Assembly: GCA_021737545.1 (NCBI GenBank)
Contig: JAIPDT010000014.1
Span: forward strand, 1 to 34,944
DNA length: 34,944 nt
Direction: 5' to 3'
DNA from: Desulfobacteraceae bacterium
GTDB taxonomy: Bacteria; Desulfobacterota; Desulfobacteria; Desulfobacterales; Desulfosalsimonadaceae
Shown: positions 8,520 through 16,586 of the stretch, piece after piece
How the letters are laid out: every line of letters begins with the position of its first letter
Position numbering within the stretch: the stretch's first letter is position 1
The notes under the pieces: model-generated
What the model saw: only the letters and a program-made list of their open reading frames with translations
Databases searched by the model: none
Told to the model about the DNA's origin: nothing
Position numbers and translations under genes: made by a program

Positions 8520-8896
8520 TTTTCCGCCTCTACCCGTGCCTGGAGCTCATCCTCAAAACAGCCCGCATCCGGCGTCCCGTTGAAATGATAAAGCATATTC
8601 ACCCGGTCGTTTCCCACGCCCAACAAAAGGCGCTCGCCTTCGATTTCCACCAAACACAAGGATTTGCGCCCGCCCATGGGGCGGGTTTCCACGATCTTAA
8701 TCCGCCTGGACTGCCGGCTTTCAAGAAACTTGAAGCCTTTGCGGTTTAACACGTGAATCAACAGCATAATCCCGATTACAACTGCCATCCCTACAAACAG
8801 CTTCACACCGGAGGAAAAAAAATCAACCGGCTCCGGCGATGCGGCCCACAGCCGGGACGGCAGAAGCATAAAAAATATGAACAGTGCGCGGGCCAT
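8516..8896 (-). CDS. fliO: Flagellar biosynthesis protein FliO
   Basis: FliO helps assemble the FliP ring. The 126-residue protein has a signal-like N-terminus, a single membrane segment (about residues 32-50) and a short cytoplasmic domain containing GRKSLCLVEIEGERLLLGV, the conserved FliO core. FliO is poorly conserved; position between fliN and fliP and this core support the call. Confidence 0.88.
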   Translation of the reverse strand: MARALFIFFMLLPSRLWAASPEPVDFFSSGVKLFVGMAVVIGIMLLIHVLNRKGFKFLESRQSRRIKIVETRPMGGRKSLCLVEIEGERLLLGVGNDRVNMLYHFNGTPDAGCFEDELQARVEAEK

Positions 8897-8902
8897 TAAA
8901 TC

Positions 8903-9292
8903 TTACCTCAATTTTTCAATACGTTCCGAAGTACTGACCACATCTATCAACCGCAGGCCGAATTTCTCATTAACCACCACGGCCTCACCCCTGGCGATTA
9001 ACCTGTTGTTCACATACAGATCCAGCGGCTCATCAGCCATTTTGTCAAGCTCGATAACCCCTCCCTCCTTCATCTGCAGAAAATCCTTGATCAGCATTCT
9101 TGCGCGGCCGACCTCCACGGAAACCTGGAGCGGAACATCCAGTAGAAATTCGATTCCGGCAGCTTCTCCATGGCCCCGTTCGTTTTGCGAGTCGCCGGGA
9201 TTTTTTGCCTCCGGCTTTTCATTGTTCCGGTCCTTGGACGGGGCGGTTTTTTCTTCTGATTGGCCCTGATTATTTGTTTTGCTGTCCACCAT
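8903..9292 (-). CDS. fliN: Flagellar motor switch protein FliN
   Basis: FliN forms the lower C-ring with FliM and FliG. The 129-residue product has a hydrophilic N-terminal extension (about 50 residues rich in Asn, Glu and Lys) and a C-terminal SpoA/surface-presentation domain, including LLDVPLQVSVEVGRARM, GGVIELDK and LYVNNRLIARGEAVVV. The ATG is 3 nt after the fliM stop. Confidence 0.94.
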   Translation of the reverse strand: MVDSKTNNQGQSEEKTAPSKDRNNEKPEAKNPGDSQNERGHGEAAGIEFLLDVPLQVSVEVGRARMLIKDFLQMKEGGVIELDKMADEPLDLYVNNRLIARGEAVVVNEKFGLRLIDVVSTSERIEKLR

Positions 9293-9295
9293 AAC

Positions 9296-10309
9296 TTAGT
9301 CCCCCACGGATTCTTGTTTTGCAAGGCGTACCACCTTTTTTCCATTCCTTACCCCCGGCTTGGCGGAATACTTGGTTTTTTCACCGGCCATCACCTTGAT
9401 CGGAGAAGTCTCCTCATAATCAAAGCTAATGATATCCCCTTTGTTCAGGCTCAGGATCTCTTCAATTGTCAGGAACAATTCTCCCCAGACAGCCGAAACC
9501 GACATCTCCATTTTTCCAAGCTCGTTTTCCAGATGCTTGCTCCAGTTTCCGCCCTTTTTGCCTTCTTCCGAGAACTGGAAGCCTTCATCCCTGAGCCGAT
9601 CCTTAAACGGCTCCAACGAAAAATATGGTATAACCAACATGATATTACCTTTGAGCGACCCCACCTGAACTGAAAAATCCACTTCAATCACCTCTGTTTC
9701 CGGTGCCAGGATATTTATCAGTCTCCAGTTTGTCTCCACACGCGAAATTGCCGAATTCAACTCCCCCATCGGCCTGAAAGCCCGGTTAAAGACCCGGCAC
9801 CCTTCGGACATCAAGGACTTGATGATATTGATCTCAATGGCGCTCACGTCCCGATCAAGCACAACGAAATCGGTTGCCCCTGACATGCCGAAAAGCACTT
9901 CCACCAGGCCGAAACACAAATTTCTGTCAAATACAAGCAAACCGCTGCCCTTGAGCGGATCAAGCGACACCACTCCCGGCACCCCCGCCTGCTTTTGCTC
10001 GACCAGCAAATCCTCAAAAAAACGGGAAACAACATCGCCCTTGGAAATTGTGACCCCCTGCTGCAGGCTGTTTGAAAGCGCAATAGAGTAGTAGCGGGCA
10101 AAGGAATTAAAAATCACGTCCAGGTTGGCGATCCGCCACTTGCTGTAGTTCTGCCCCCGGATTAAATCAATGCTTGAGACCTTTTTCCCCTCTGCACCCC
10201 CAGAAGAAGAGCTCTTCTGGTTTCCGCTCTGCAGACCGGCATCGATATCTCCGTCGTCAAAGGCTGACAGAAGCTCATCAATTTCTTCCTGGTTTAATAT
10301 ACGTTCCAA
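9296..10309 (-). CDS. fliM: Flagellar motor switch protein FliM
   Basis: FliM binds phosphorylated CheY and sets rotation direction. The 337-residue protein begins with the CheY-binding peptide region (LNQEEIDELLSAF, about residues 5-17), has the middle domain (GSGLLVFDRNLCFGLVEVLFG) and ends with a SpoA domain (LNKGDIISFDY). Translation appears to start at TTG (10309) with AGGAG six bases upstream. The intact EIDELL motif implies a CheY partner elsewhere in the genome, since none is in the window. Confidence 0.96.
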   Translation of the reverse strand: MERILNQEEIDELLSAFDDGDIDAGLQSGNQKSSSSGGAEGKKVSSIDLIRGQNYSKWRIANLDVIFNSFARYYSIALSNSLQQGVTISKGDVVSRFFEDLLVEQKQAGVPGVVSLDPLKGSGLLVFDRNLCFGLVEVLFGMSGATDFVVLDRDVSAIEINIIKSLMSEGCRVFNRAFRPMGELNSAISRVETNWRLINILAPETEVIEVDFSVQVGSLKGNIMLVIPYFSLEPFKDRLRDEGFQFSEEGKKGGNWSKHLENELGKMEMSVSAVWGELFLTIEEILSLNKGDIISFDYEETSPIKVMAGEKTKYSAKPGVRNGKKVVRLAKQESVGD

Positions 10310-10321
10310 TTTGCACTCCTG

Positions 10322-10813
10322 TTATTGAACTACAAAATCGGTAAAATATAGATTAGTAACCTCTCCCTGCCCTGAAAGCTCCTGGATCCGGGCAAGCAGA
10401 TCTGCCTTTAACTGCATTTTTCCCTGCAGGTCCTTTATTTCGCTGTATCGCTTATTGCCCAGAAGCATCAAAACCGCGTCCCGAATCTGAGGGGCCCGCT
10501 TTTTTATCGCCTTGCTGCCTTCCTCGTCTTTTACCTCCATGGAAATGCCCAGCTTTAAGAACCGGCTGCTATCTTCGTGCATGATATTGACAACAAAGTC
10601 CTCCATTTTAACAAGAGGCCCGAGCTTCTCGTTTTCCCGCGCATCGCGCCGCTGCTGGCCGGCTTGCGCGGACCCGCCTGAATCAAATACACCCATGAAA
10701 TAAAACCCTGCGCCGCCGGCGGCAAAAAGTAAGATCAGCAAGGGCAGGCAGATAAGAAAAATCTTGTTTTTTGATTTTGCGGGTTTTTCCTGAGTTTCTT
10801 TTTCCTTGGCCAT
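10322..10813 (-). CDS. fliL: Flagellar basal-body associated protein FliL
   Basis: FliL surrounds the stator and supports torque. The 163-residue product has a Lys-rich cytoplasmic N-terminus, one transmembrane segment (about residues 18-40) and a periplasmic FliL domain with LGPLVKMEDFVVNI and RFLKLGISMEVKD. It ends with TNLYFTDFVVQ, the typical family C-terminus. It lies between motB and fliM and has an AAGGAG ribosome-binding site. Confidence 0.94.
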   Translation of the reverse strand: MAKEKETQEKPAKSKNKIFLICLPLLILLFAAGGAGFYFMGVFDSGGSAQAGQQRRDARENEKLGPLVKMEDFVVNIMHEDSSRFLKLGISMEVKDEEGSKAIKKRAPQIRDAVLMLLGNKRYSEIKDLQGKMQLKADLLARIQELSGQGEVTNLYFTDFVVQ

Positions 10814-10844
10814 TATAGCCGCTCCTTAATTTCGGGTTTTGTTT

Positions 10845-11603
10845 CTAAAACGGCAGTTGCTCGCTGGAATCTATGAGGTAGGGAAGCGATTCCCGGTAAT
10901 CCCCGCCAGATTCCAGCACGAATTCCACACGCCGGTTCAACGAACGGTTTTTTTCTGAAGTATTCGGAACCAAGGGTTTTTGGGTTCCATAGCCCACTGC
11001 TGACAGCCGGTCCAGGGCAAGCAGTTCATTTTCCGCAAAATACTTTAAAACCGAAATTGCCCGCTGTACGGACAAGTCCCAGTTGGTACGGCTTGGGGCT
11101 TCCAATGCCCGATTGTCGGCATGACCCTCGATGCGCATTTGAAAAGGCAGGGGCTTTACCAGTTTTGCGATTTTTTCCAATACCGGTCCCGCTTCTTTTT
11201 TCAGGCTGACAGCTCCGGACTCAAAAAGTATCTTTTCTTTGATGCGAAGAACTATTGCGCCCCGATCCTTTACCAGTTCAATATCCTCGTTTAATTCCAG
11301 GCTCTCTATGTTCTGCATGATTCTTCGGTATACGCTCTGCAGCATTTCATAGGGGATCGCCTCTATTTCCGGTACCACCGGCTGGGGTTTGGTCTTCTGC
11401 TGCGGCGTGGAATTGATAATCCCAAAGGCCCCTTTCAATGATACAGCGGCGCGTTCGAACTTGAGTTTGTCCATCTCGGCCATTGAAAGCATAAGAACAA
11501 AAAAGGTGAGCAGCAGAGTAACCATGTCGCTGTATGTAACCATCCACGCAGGAGCGGACGGGCCGCCGTTCTTTTGTTTTTTGTTTTTTCTTCTAAGCGC
11601 CAT
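10845..11603 (-). CDS. motB: Stator protein MotB
   Basis: MotB anchors the stator to peptidoglycan and carries the ion-conducting Asp. In this 252-residue protein the membrane segment (about residues 20-42) contains TYSDMVTLLLTFFVLML with the essential Asp. The plug region follows, then a C-terminal OmpA-like domain (about 110-245) with IEGHADNRAL and NWDLSVQRA for peptidoglycan binding. The segment looks closer to PomB-like/delta-type stators than to E. coli MotB, but the coupling ion cannot be decided from sequence alone. Confidence 0.94.
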   Translation of the reverse strand: MALRRKNKKQKNGGPSAPAWMVTYSDMVTLLLTFFVLMLSMAEMDKLKFERAAVSLKGAFGIINSTPQQKTKPQPVVPEIEAIPYEMLQSVYRRIMQNIESLELNEDIELVKDRGAIVLRIKEKILFESGAVSLKKEAGPVLEKIAKLVKPLPFQMRIEGHADNRALEAPSRTNWDLSVQRAISVLKYFAENELLALDRLSAVGYGTQKPLVPNTSEKNRSLNRRVEFVLESGGDYRESLPYLIDSSEQLPF

Positions 11604-11618
11604 GGAAAATCTTCTTTC

Positions 11619-12395
11619 CTATTTCTTTTTTTTATTAAAAACGCTCTGACGGTCCTTGGGCTGGAGATAGGCGTGCAGCTTCTGCTCCATGATACGCGGA
11701 TTCTCCCCGGCCAGAATCGAATTCATCCCTTCGACTATGAGCTCTTTTTTCAGGATTTCATGCTGCGATCGTGTTTTGAGCTTGCCGGACATGGGGAGAA
11801 ATAGTACATTGGCAAGAAGCGAGCCGTAAAACGTTGTCAACAGGGCGATTGCCATTGCAGGCCCGATGCTGGAAGGATCATCCATGGTTTGCAACATCTG
11901 GACAAGCCCTATCAGAGTGCCCACCATACCGATTGCAGGAGAATATGTTCCCAGAGAGGCAAAAATCTCCGCCCCGCTTTCGTGGCGTTCCCTTATATAA
12001 TCAATTTCACGGACCATCATATGTTCTAACGACTCGGGCTCATGGCCGTCTGCTGCCATCTGCAGGCCCTTGACCAGAAACGGGTCTTCTACCTGCTTGG
12101 CCATGGACTGCAGGGAAAGCAGGCCTTCTTTTCTTGCCTTGCCGGCAAATTCGGTAAGCTGCTCAATAAGGCGTGTGGGGGCAACATCCCTGAAAAAAAA
12201 GGTTTTGCGGGCCACGGAAAACGCACGCATCACCTCGCCGAAGGGATAGTGCACCAAAAGGGCACCAAGGGTGCCGCCGGCCACAATCATGATCGACTGG
12301 GGCTCTATAAAGACCATGAGGCTGCTGCCGCTCATGATAGCCCCGATCATCAGGCCAAAGGCTGCAATAATACCGACCAGCGTTGAAAAATCCAT
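11619..12395 (-). CDS. motA: Stator protein MotA
   Basis: MotA is the torque-generating stator subunit. From ATG 12395 the product has 258 residues and four membrane segments: FSTLVGIIAAFGLMIGAI and IMIVAGGTLGALLVHYP at the N-terminus, a large cytoplasmic loop, and SPAIGMVGTLIGLVQML plus ALLTTFYGSLLANVLFLP. The reading frame is open to 12431, but that start would lie inside a sigma-54 promoter. The 12395 start has AGGAGAT eight bases upstream and matches the family N-terminus. It is the first gene of the second flagellar operon. Confidence 0.94.
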   Translation of the reverse strand: MDFSTLVGIIAAFGLMIGAIMSGSSLMVFIEPQSIMIVAGGTLGALLVHYPFGEVMRAFSVARKTFFFRDVAPTRLIEQLTEFAGKARKEGLLSLQSMAKQVEDPFLVKGLQMAADGHEPESLEHMMVREIDYIRERHESGAEIFASLGTYSPAIGMVGTLIGLVQMLQTMDDPSSIGPAMAIALLTTFYGSLLANVLFLPMSGKLKTRSQHEILKKELIVEGMNSILAGENPRIMEQKLHAYLQPKDRQSVFNKKKK

Positions 12396-12426
12396 AGCAA
12401 ACCATCTCCTTTTCGCTTCTCTATGT

Positions 12427-12443
12427 TGCAATCATCATACCAA
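12427..12443 (-). promoter_or_regulatory. Sigma-54 (-24/-12) promoter of the motA operon
   Basis: Read on the minus strand the site is TTGGTATGATGATTGCA. It has TGG at the -24 position and TTGC at the -12 position, with 11 nt between the first T of each, which is the required spacing. It agrees with the consensus YTGGCACG-N4-TTGCW except for pyrimidine changes at two less strict positions. Transcription would start near 12416, about 20 nt before the motA ATG. Confidence 0.75.
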
Positions 12444-12455
12444 AAACAAAAGGCA

Positions 12456-12467
12456 GGCAAACTTGCC
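12456..12467. promoter_or_regulatory. Short palindrome, possible activator site upstream of motA promoter
   Basis: GGCAAACTTGCC pairs 5 bp on either side of a 2-nt centre. It sits just upstream of the -24 box of the motA sigma-54 promoter. That is closer than usual for an enhancer, so the assignment is tentative; it could also be part of the leader region or chance. Confidence 0.25.
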
Positions 12468-12489
12468 GCAGGACAGGTGATTTACAAAC

Positions 12490-12521
12490 AAAAAGGCCGA
12501 TCTTTACAGACCGGCCTTTTT
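12490..12521 (-). terminator. Rho-independent terminator after flgE
   Basis: A 10-bp perfect stem (12490-12499 with 12512-12521) has a GC core GGCCG and a 12-nt loop. On the minus strand the stem is followed by TTTTTG and more T-rich sequence, as expected for the end of the flgB-to-flgE operon. The T-run on the other side means it could also act on the plus strand, but no plus-strand transcript is evident here. Confidence 0.85.
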
Positions 12522-12550
12522 AAAAAAGACAAATTTTTGACCCAAAACTT

Positions 12551-12702
12551 GACAGTTTCATAAAAAGTCAATTTTTAGATGGCAAAGTAAAAAGTTCAAG
12601 ATCAAGGCGCGCAAATATCGCGGAATGCAGCGTACTTAATCGTACGTGAAATTCCGGAGATATGCAGCGCAACGCAGGTATTGGACTTCTTACGAAGCCA
12701 TC
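12551..12702 (-). repeat. Palindromic MITE-like element, copy A (152 bp)
   Basis: The ends read GACAGTTTCATAAAAAGTC on the plus strand and GATGGCTTCGTAAGAAGTC on the minus strand, forming terminal inverted repeats. The interior holds further inverted repeats, including GCGTAC / CGTACG around ttaat. It is an inverted copy of the element at 29660-29811, with about 10 mismatches in 152 positions by eye. It starts 5 nt after the flgE stop. No coding frame of note lies inside. Confidence 0.9.
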
Positions 12703-12707
12703 AAACT

Positions 12708-14024
12708 TTACCGCTTCATATTTATCACCTGATTGAGCATTTCGTCCGTGGTGGTAATAGTCTTGGAGTTTGCCTGGAAGGATCGCTGGGTGGTAATCAT
12801 CTTGGTAAATTCCTCAGCAATATCCACAGTGGACTGCTCCAGTGAATTGGAAAAAATGCTGCCCAGCCCGGAGCCCGGTGTGCCAACATCCGCCGGTCCG
12901 GAATCGTTGGTAGCTCGAAAAAGATTCTTCCCCAGTTTATCCAATCCATTATTGTTTGCGAATTTTCCCAGAGCCAGCTTGGCCAATCCCCGGGATTCAC
13001 CGTTTGAATAGGTGCCGGTGATCACGCCTTCCTTGTCCACGGAAATATCATTTAAATACCCGGATGAATATCCGTTTGCCTGCTGGGTGACCACTTTCGA
13101 GTCCGTGGCAAACTGGGTGATGTTCATTTCGTAAGTCAAGTCCTCTGAAGGAGGGTTTTCTGTGTTTGTCCAGTCCAAATAACTTGCGGAGATCGTGGTA
13201 GTAGACGTTCCGGAATTCGGATCAACAGCCGATCCGTCGAGTTCGTCCAACAACCCCTGATCATTAAAACCCAAACTGCCACTACCAACTTGTACAATCG
13301 TGCCGTCAGTACTTACATCTTCGCCAGTACTTGAAACCTCCTCTGCAGCAACTGTCTGATAGTAATTCCAAGCATTTGTCCCGCTCTTGCAAAAATAAGT
13401 AGTTATTAAATGGGTATTTCCAAGAGAATCATATACTTCGGAAGTTGTTGCAAAATCAGAATTGCCCGCGGGATCGTCAATATTCCAGGTTGAGGCGGAA
13501 GTATCGGTCTGGGCATTCAAATTGGTTGTTAGGCTGACCTCGGAAGAAGCCTGGGCCGGAACCGAAGACCGGGTGTTGATCTGGATATCGCTGGTCAAAT
13601 CTTCATATCCTCCGTCTCCACGGGCGGCATACCCCTGGGCAATATATCCCTCCGGATTTGTCAGGTACCCGGATTCATCCAGTCTGAAGCCGCCGGCACG
13701 CGTATAATTATTGGTCTGGTTCTCCGGATTGCGGACAATAAAAAATCCGGCGCCCTCTATGGCCAGATCCAGATTGGAACTCGTGCTCTCTATGGAGCCC
13801 TGGGTAAAAATGTTATCCACGGTAGAAAGGCCAGCGCCCCTGCCGATCTGGCTTGTACCGCCGGAACCGTTGACAGTGTCCGGGATCAGATCTGAAAACA
13901 AAGTGCGGCTTGCCTTGAATCCGGCAGTATTCGCATTGGATAAATTGTTTCCGATCGTACTCATGGCATTTGAAAAGGCCTGAAGCCCGGAGACGCCGCT
14001 GTTCATTGCACCGCCCAAACCCAT
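12708..14024 (-). CDS. flgE: Flagellar hook protein FlgE
   Basis: FlgE polymerises into the hook. From the ATG at 14024 it has 438 residues. The N-terminus (MGLGGAMNSGVSGLQAFSN, then NNLSNANTAGFK) and the C-terminal coiled-coil region (SLEQSTVDIAEEFTKMITTQ, SFQANSKTITTTDEMLNQV) are both hallmark FlgE segments. A TTG two codons earlier lies only 2 nt from the ribosome-binding site AGGAGG, whereas the ATG has the ideal 8-nt spacing. It is the last gene of its operon and is separated from flgD by repeat element C. Confidence 0.95.
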   Translation of the reverse strand: MGLGGAMNSGVSGLQAFSNAMSTIGNNLSNANTAGFKASRTLFSDLIPDTVNGSGGTSQIGRGAGLSTVDNIFTQGSIESTSSNLDLAIEGAGFFIVRNPENQTNNYTRAGGFRLDESGYLTNPEGYIAQGYAARGDGGYEDLTSDIQINTRSSVPAQASSEVSLTTNLNAQTDTSASTWNIDDPAGNSDFATTSEVYDSLGNTHLITTYFCKSGTNAWNYYQTVAAEEVSSTGEDVSTDGTIVQVGSGSLGFNDQGLLDELDGSAVDPNSGTSTTTISASYLDWTNTENPPSEDLTYEMNITQFATDSKVVTQQANGYSSGYLNDISVDKEGVITGTYSNGESRGLAKLALGKFANNNGLDKLGKNLFRATNDSGPADVGTPGSGLGSIFSNSLEQSTVDIAEEFTKMITTQRSFQANSKTITTTDEMLNQVINMKR

Positions 14025-14082
14025 AATCAATTCCTCCTGTTCTTTATTTCGATTTTTTGTAAAATATAAATAAATTAATCCT

Positions 14083-14166
14083 GACAGAATCGTAAAAAGT
14101 TGTTTCTGAGCGACATCTGAGCATTTTGAGCGCGGAGCGAAGAAATCGACTTTTTACGAAACCATC
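14083..14166 (-). repeat. Palindromic MITE-like element, copy C (84 bp)
   Basis: The terminal inverted repeats are GACAGAATCGTAAAAAGT at the left and, read on the minus strand, GATGGTTTCGTAAAAAGTC at the right. The core contains CTGAGCGACATCTGAGCATTT. The reverse complement matches the element at 32358-32456 except for a 15-nt shorter centre. The right end overlaps the flgD stop codon (TGATGG shares bases with the terminal repeat). Confidence 0.88.
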
Positions 14167-14851
14167 AATCCTGGGATCCCGCGGCCAGTGTCGAATTATT
14201 GACCCTGGTAATTTCTGAAAACGGAATCCGACCCGAAGTGGTCAACAGAATACTCTCTGAATCCGAAAAATCCACTCCGGTAACCCGACTTTCAACCATG
14301 GGCGTGCCTGCGATTTTCCCGCCTTCGGCCGTGGATCCGGCAACCTCTATATAATACTCGCCCTCCGGTACAGATTGCCCGTTCTGATCCGTTCCGTCCC
14401 ATTGTATAAAATTGTTCCCATCCAACGGCTGCTTCACTTCCACCTGGTCAAAAATTTGACCATTGCTCCCCTTGATGGTCACGGTCGCCTTTTCAACCGA
14501 ATCTGAAAACCGGAAGCCCATTTCCACCGGCTCGCCGTCAAACTTCAGTTTATCGGTTTCAGCCGTCACCTGCTTGTCGATTAAAGACAGGGCCGACATG
14601 CGGCCGAATTCCTCTTCCATGGAGCTTAAGCCATCCATACCTTCACTGATATTTTGGAGCTGCTCCAGAGAGCTGTATTGAGCCAACTGCGAGGTAAACT
14701 CGGTGGGATCGCTCGGTTTGAGAGGATCCTGGTTTTTAAGCTGCGTTACCAGGAGGTTTAAAAAGTCATTCTTGCCCAGCTCCTGACTGGCTTTGTCCGT
14801 TTTGTTCCCGGTTTGGACACCCATTTCCTGCAACGCGGATACGCTATTCAT
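14165..14851 (-). CDS. flgD: Hook assembly scaffolding protein FlgD
   Basis: FlgD caps the growing hook and is lost afterwards. The 228-residue product has the conserved N-terminal segment KNDFLNLLVTQLKNQDPLKP followed by EFTSQLAQYSSLEQL, and a C-terminal FlgD Ig/tudor-like domain (about residues 95-215) with WDGTDQNGQSVPEGEYYI. An AGGAGG site precedes the ATG. The stop codon overlaps the end of repeat element C, so the C-terminus may have been set by that insertion. Confidence 0.95.
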   Translation of the reverse strand: MNSVSALQEMGVQTGNKTDKASQELGKNDFLNLLVTQLKNQDPLKPSDPTEFTSQLAQYSSLEQLQNISEGMDGLSSMEEEFGRMSALSLIDKQVTAETDKLKFDGEPVEMGFRFSDSVEKATVTIKGSNGQIFDQVEVKQPLDGNNFIQWDGTDQNGQSVPEGEYYIEVAGSTAEGGKIAGTPMVESRVTGVDFSDSESILLTTSGRIPFSEITRVNNSTLAAGSQD

Positions 14852-14868
14852 ATTATTACTCCTCCTTG

Positions 14869-16575
14869 TTAAACCCGTAAACTCAATCCCTGTCCATGCC
14901 CCGCGGCCGGGGTGACCGGCTCCGGCTCGGCAGCCGCAGGCATCTCGTCTTCGCCGGCAGACTTACCTGCAGGCGTATGCCGGTTGGAATCGCCGAATCC
15001 ATGATCTTCAAATTGCGATTCACCTTGTCCGCCGCCTGAACCAACGCTTACCTGGAGATTTGCCACTGACACCCCCTGTTCTGTCAGGGATTGCTGCAAT
15101 CCCGGCAGATGTCTCTCCAGAACACCCGCAACCTGTTGGTTCTGTGACTGCAGGTGCACGTTTAAACCGTTTTTGTCTGAAATAATACGGACTTTCACTC
15201 TGCCGAGCTCCGGCGGATACATCTGAACGGTCATATTCTTGAAGCCGTTCTGGACTCCTGCGGAAAGGCGAACCGAAACCTGGCTGATGATCCGGCTTTC
15301 AGCGGCCTGCAACTGTCTGTCAAACCCGGTGTTTGCCTGTCGAACAGGTGTAGCGGGATTGATGGATTTTTCTCCGCCGACCGTTAAAACCCTGGCGATA
15401 TCCAAAGTTTCACGCCCGGCTTTATCCGAACTTAAATTTTTAAGCGCCTGTTTTCCAAGTTCTGCACTTTGTGCCGGATCCTGCGGGCTTTCTTTTAACA
15501 CTGACAAAATCTTCTTGGCTGCTTGCGTGCCTTTATCCCCGGAGGCAGAAAGCAGTGCCTGAAGCCGGCCGGCTGCATCAGTTTCTCCGCCATCCTTTGA
15601 TCCCTCTGCACCTCTTGCCGTATCTGCTGTTATGGAACGGCTGTTAAGAATATCTGAAATTTCCGAAGCTGACTGCGAAAAATTCCTGCCCCGCGCAACT
15701 TCCCCTTCCTTTACTTCCATACCTGAGAATAAAGCCCTGAGTTGTTCCCGCGCATCTGCTGGCCCGCCACTCTTTGAACTGTCCACACGATTTGCCGTTT
15801 CTGCAGTCATTGACGGGCTGTTAAAAGCTTCTAAAATCTTTGGAACTGACTGTGAAACTTTCCCGCCACCGCCGGAATCACCCTTGCTTGCCTCCATGCC
15901 GGAAAATAAATCCCGAAGATGTCTCTGGGTCCCTGTTGTTTCGACCTCATTTAATCCGTCTGAACGGTTTGTGATATCTGAGGATACTGCCATGTTGTTG
16001 TTCAGGACCTCGAAAAGCCGAACTATCTGCTGAGAAAAAGAAGAGCCCCCGGCGGCATCCATATTCTGCTCACCTTTAGCGGACATAAGCGACAAGAGCC
16101 TCTTTAGAGAACCTTCTGTAGCGCCGTCATCGGACAACGCATCCACATCCTTTTTTTCTGACTGCAGTTTAAGCGCAACTGCCTCCAGCAAATCAGCAAT
16201 CCCGAACTCTTGTTCCTGCAAAATATCAGATTCCTGAAGTCCCGGGAAAATACAGGCATAAAAGGAGCCGTCTTCTGTTTTGTTATCAGACTTAAACATG
16301 TCGGCCGGATAATTTGATTTTAATAAATCGAGCAACTGCTTTTCTATCTGCGCCCGGCTCGGAGAAGTTTCCTCATTTCCGCTGCCCGGCTTAATTCCTC
16401 CTTTTTCGGATTCCGTGCATGCAATTTGCGCCAATAAATTTAAAAAATCCGAGTCCTGCCGGCCCTGCCCTGAACCATCGGATTTTGCCGCTGCACTTTT
16501 TTTGCCGGATTCACCGGCCGCATCGGAAGATATGCAGGTTTTTGCATCCAATAGTCCCTGTGCTGAAAAAATCAT
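14869..16575 (-). CDS. fliK: Flagellar hook-length control protein FliK
   Basis: FliK measures the hook and triggers the FlhB switch. The 568-residue protein has a long, polar, Ser/Gly/Ala-rich N-terminal region and a compact C-terminal Flg_hook domain (about residues 420-512) with the family core MYPPELGRVKVRI and the GLQQSLTEQGVSVANLQV helix region. The middle (residues 156-370) consists of about three and a half tandem repeats of ~60 residues, each carrying (D/A)LFSGME, an SQ motif and an Asn-Ser segment. The tail is rich in Pro, Ala and Glu. It lies next to flgD and flgE, whose export it controls. Confidence 0.92.
   Translation of the reverse strand: MIFSAQGLLDAKTCISSDAAGESGKKSAAAKSDGSGQGRQDSDFLNLLAQIACTESEKGGIKPGSGNEETSPSRAQIEKQLLDLLKSNYPADMFKSDNKTEDGSFYACIFPGLQESDILQEQEFGIADLLEAVALKLQSEKKDVDALSDDGATEGSLKRLLSLMSAKGEQNMDAAGGSSFSQQIVRLFEVLNNNMAVSSDITNRSDGLNEVETTGTQRHLRDLFSGMEASKGDSGGGGKVSQSVPKILEAFNSPSMTAETANRVDSSKSGGPADAREQLRALFSGMEVKEGEVARGRNFSQSASEISDILNSRSITADTARGAEGSKDGGETDAAGRLQALLSASGDKGTQAAKKILSVLKESPQDPAQSAELGKQALKNLSSDKAGRETLDIARVLTVGGEKSINPATPVRQANTGFDRQLQAAESRIISQVSVRLSAGVQNGFKNMTVQMYPPELGRVKVRIISDKNGLNVHLQSQNQQVAGVLERHLPGLQQSLTEQGVSVANLQVSVGSGGGQGESQFEDHGFGDSNRHTPAGKSAGEDEMPAAAEPEPVTPAAGHGQGLSLRV
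15466..16110 (-). repeat. Tandem ~60-codon repeats inside fliK
   Basis: The translated motifs LLSLMSAKG (residue 160), DLFSGMEASKG (222), ALFSGMEVKEG (281) and ALLSASGDKG (340) recur at 61-, 59- and 59-residue steps. Each is followed by an SQ-containing helix segment and, in the first three, an Asn-rich then Ser/Thr/Ala-rich stretch. The two central units are the most alike; the first is diverged and the last is cut short. This is a protein-level repeat in the ruler part of FliK. Confidence 0.8.
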
Positions 16576-16586
16576 AAATATAATCC

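Noticed and set aside
12551-14166. Repeat elements A and C as rho-independent terminators or CRISPR repeats
   Set aside because: The T-runs lie inside the stems rather than after them, and flgE lies downstream of C in the same operon. There is no regular spacer array, so CRISPR is excluded.
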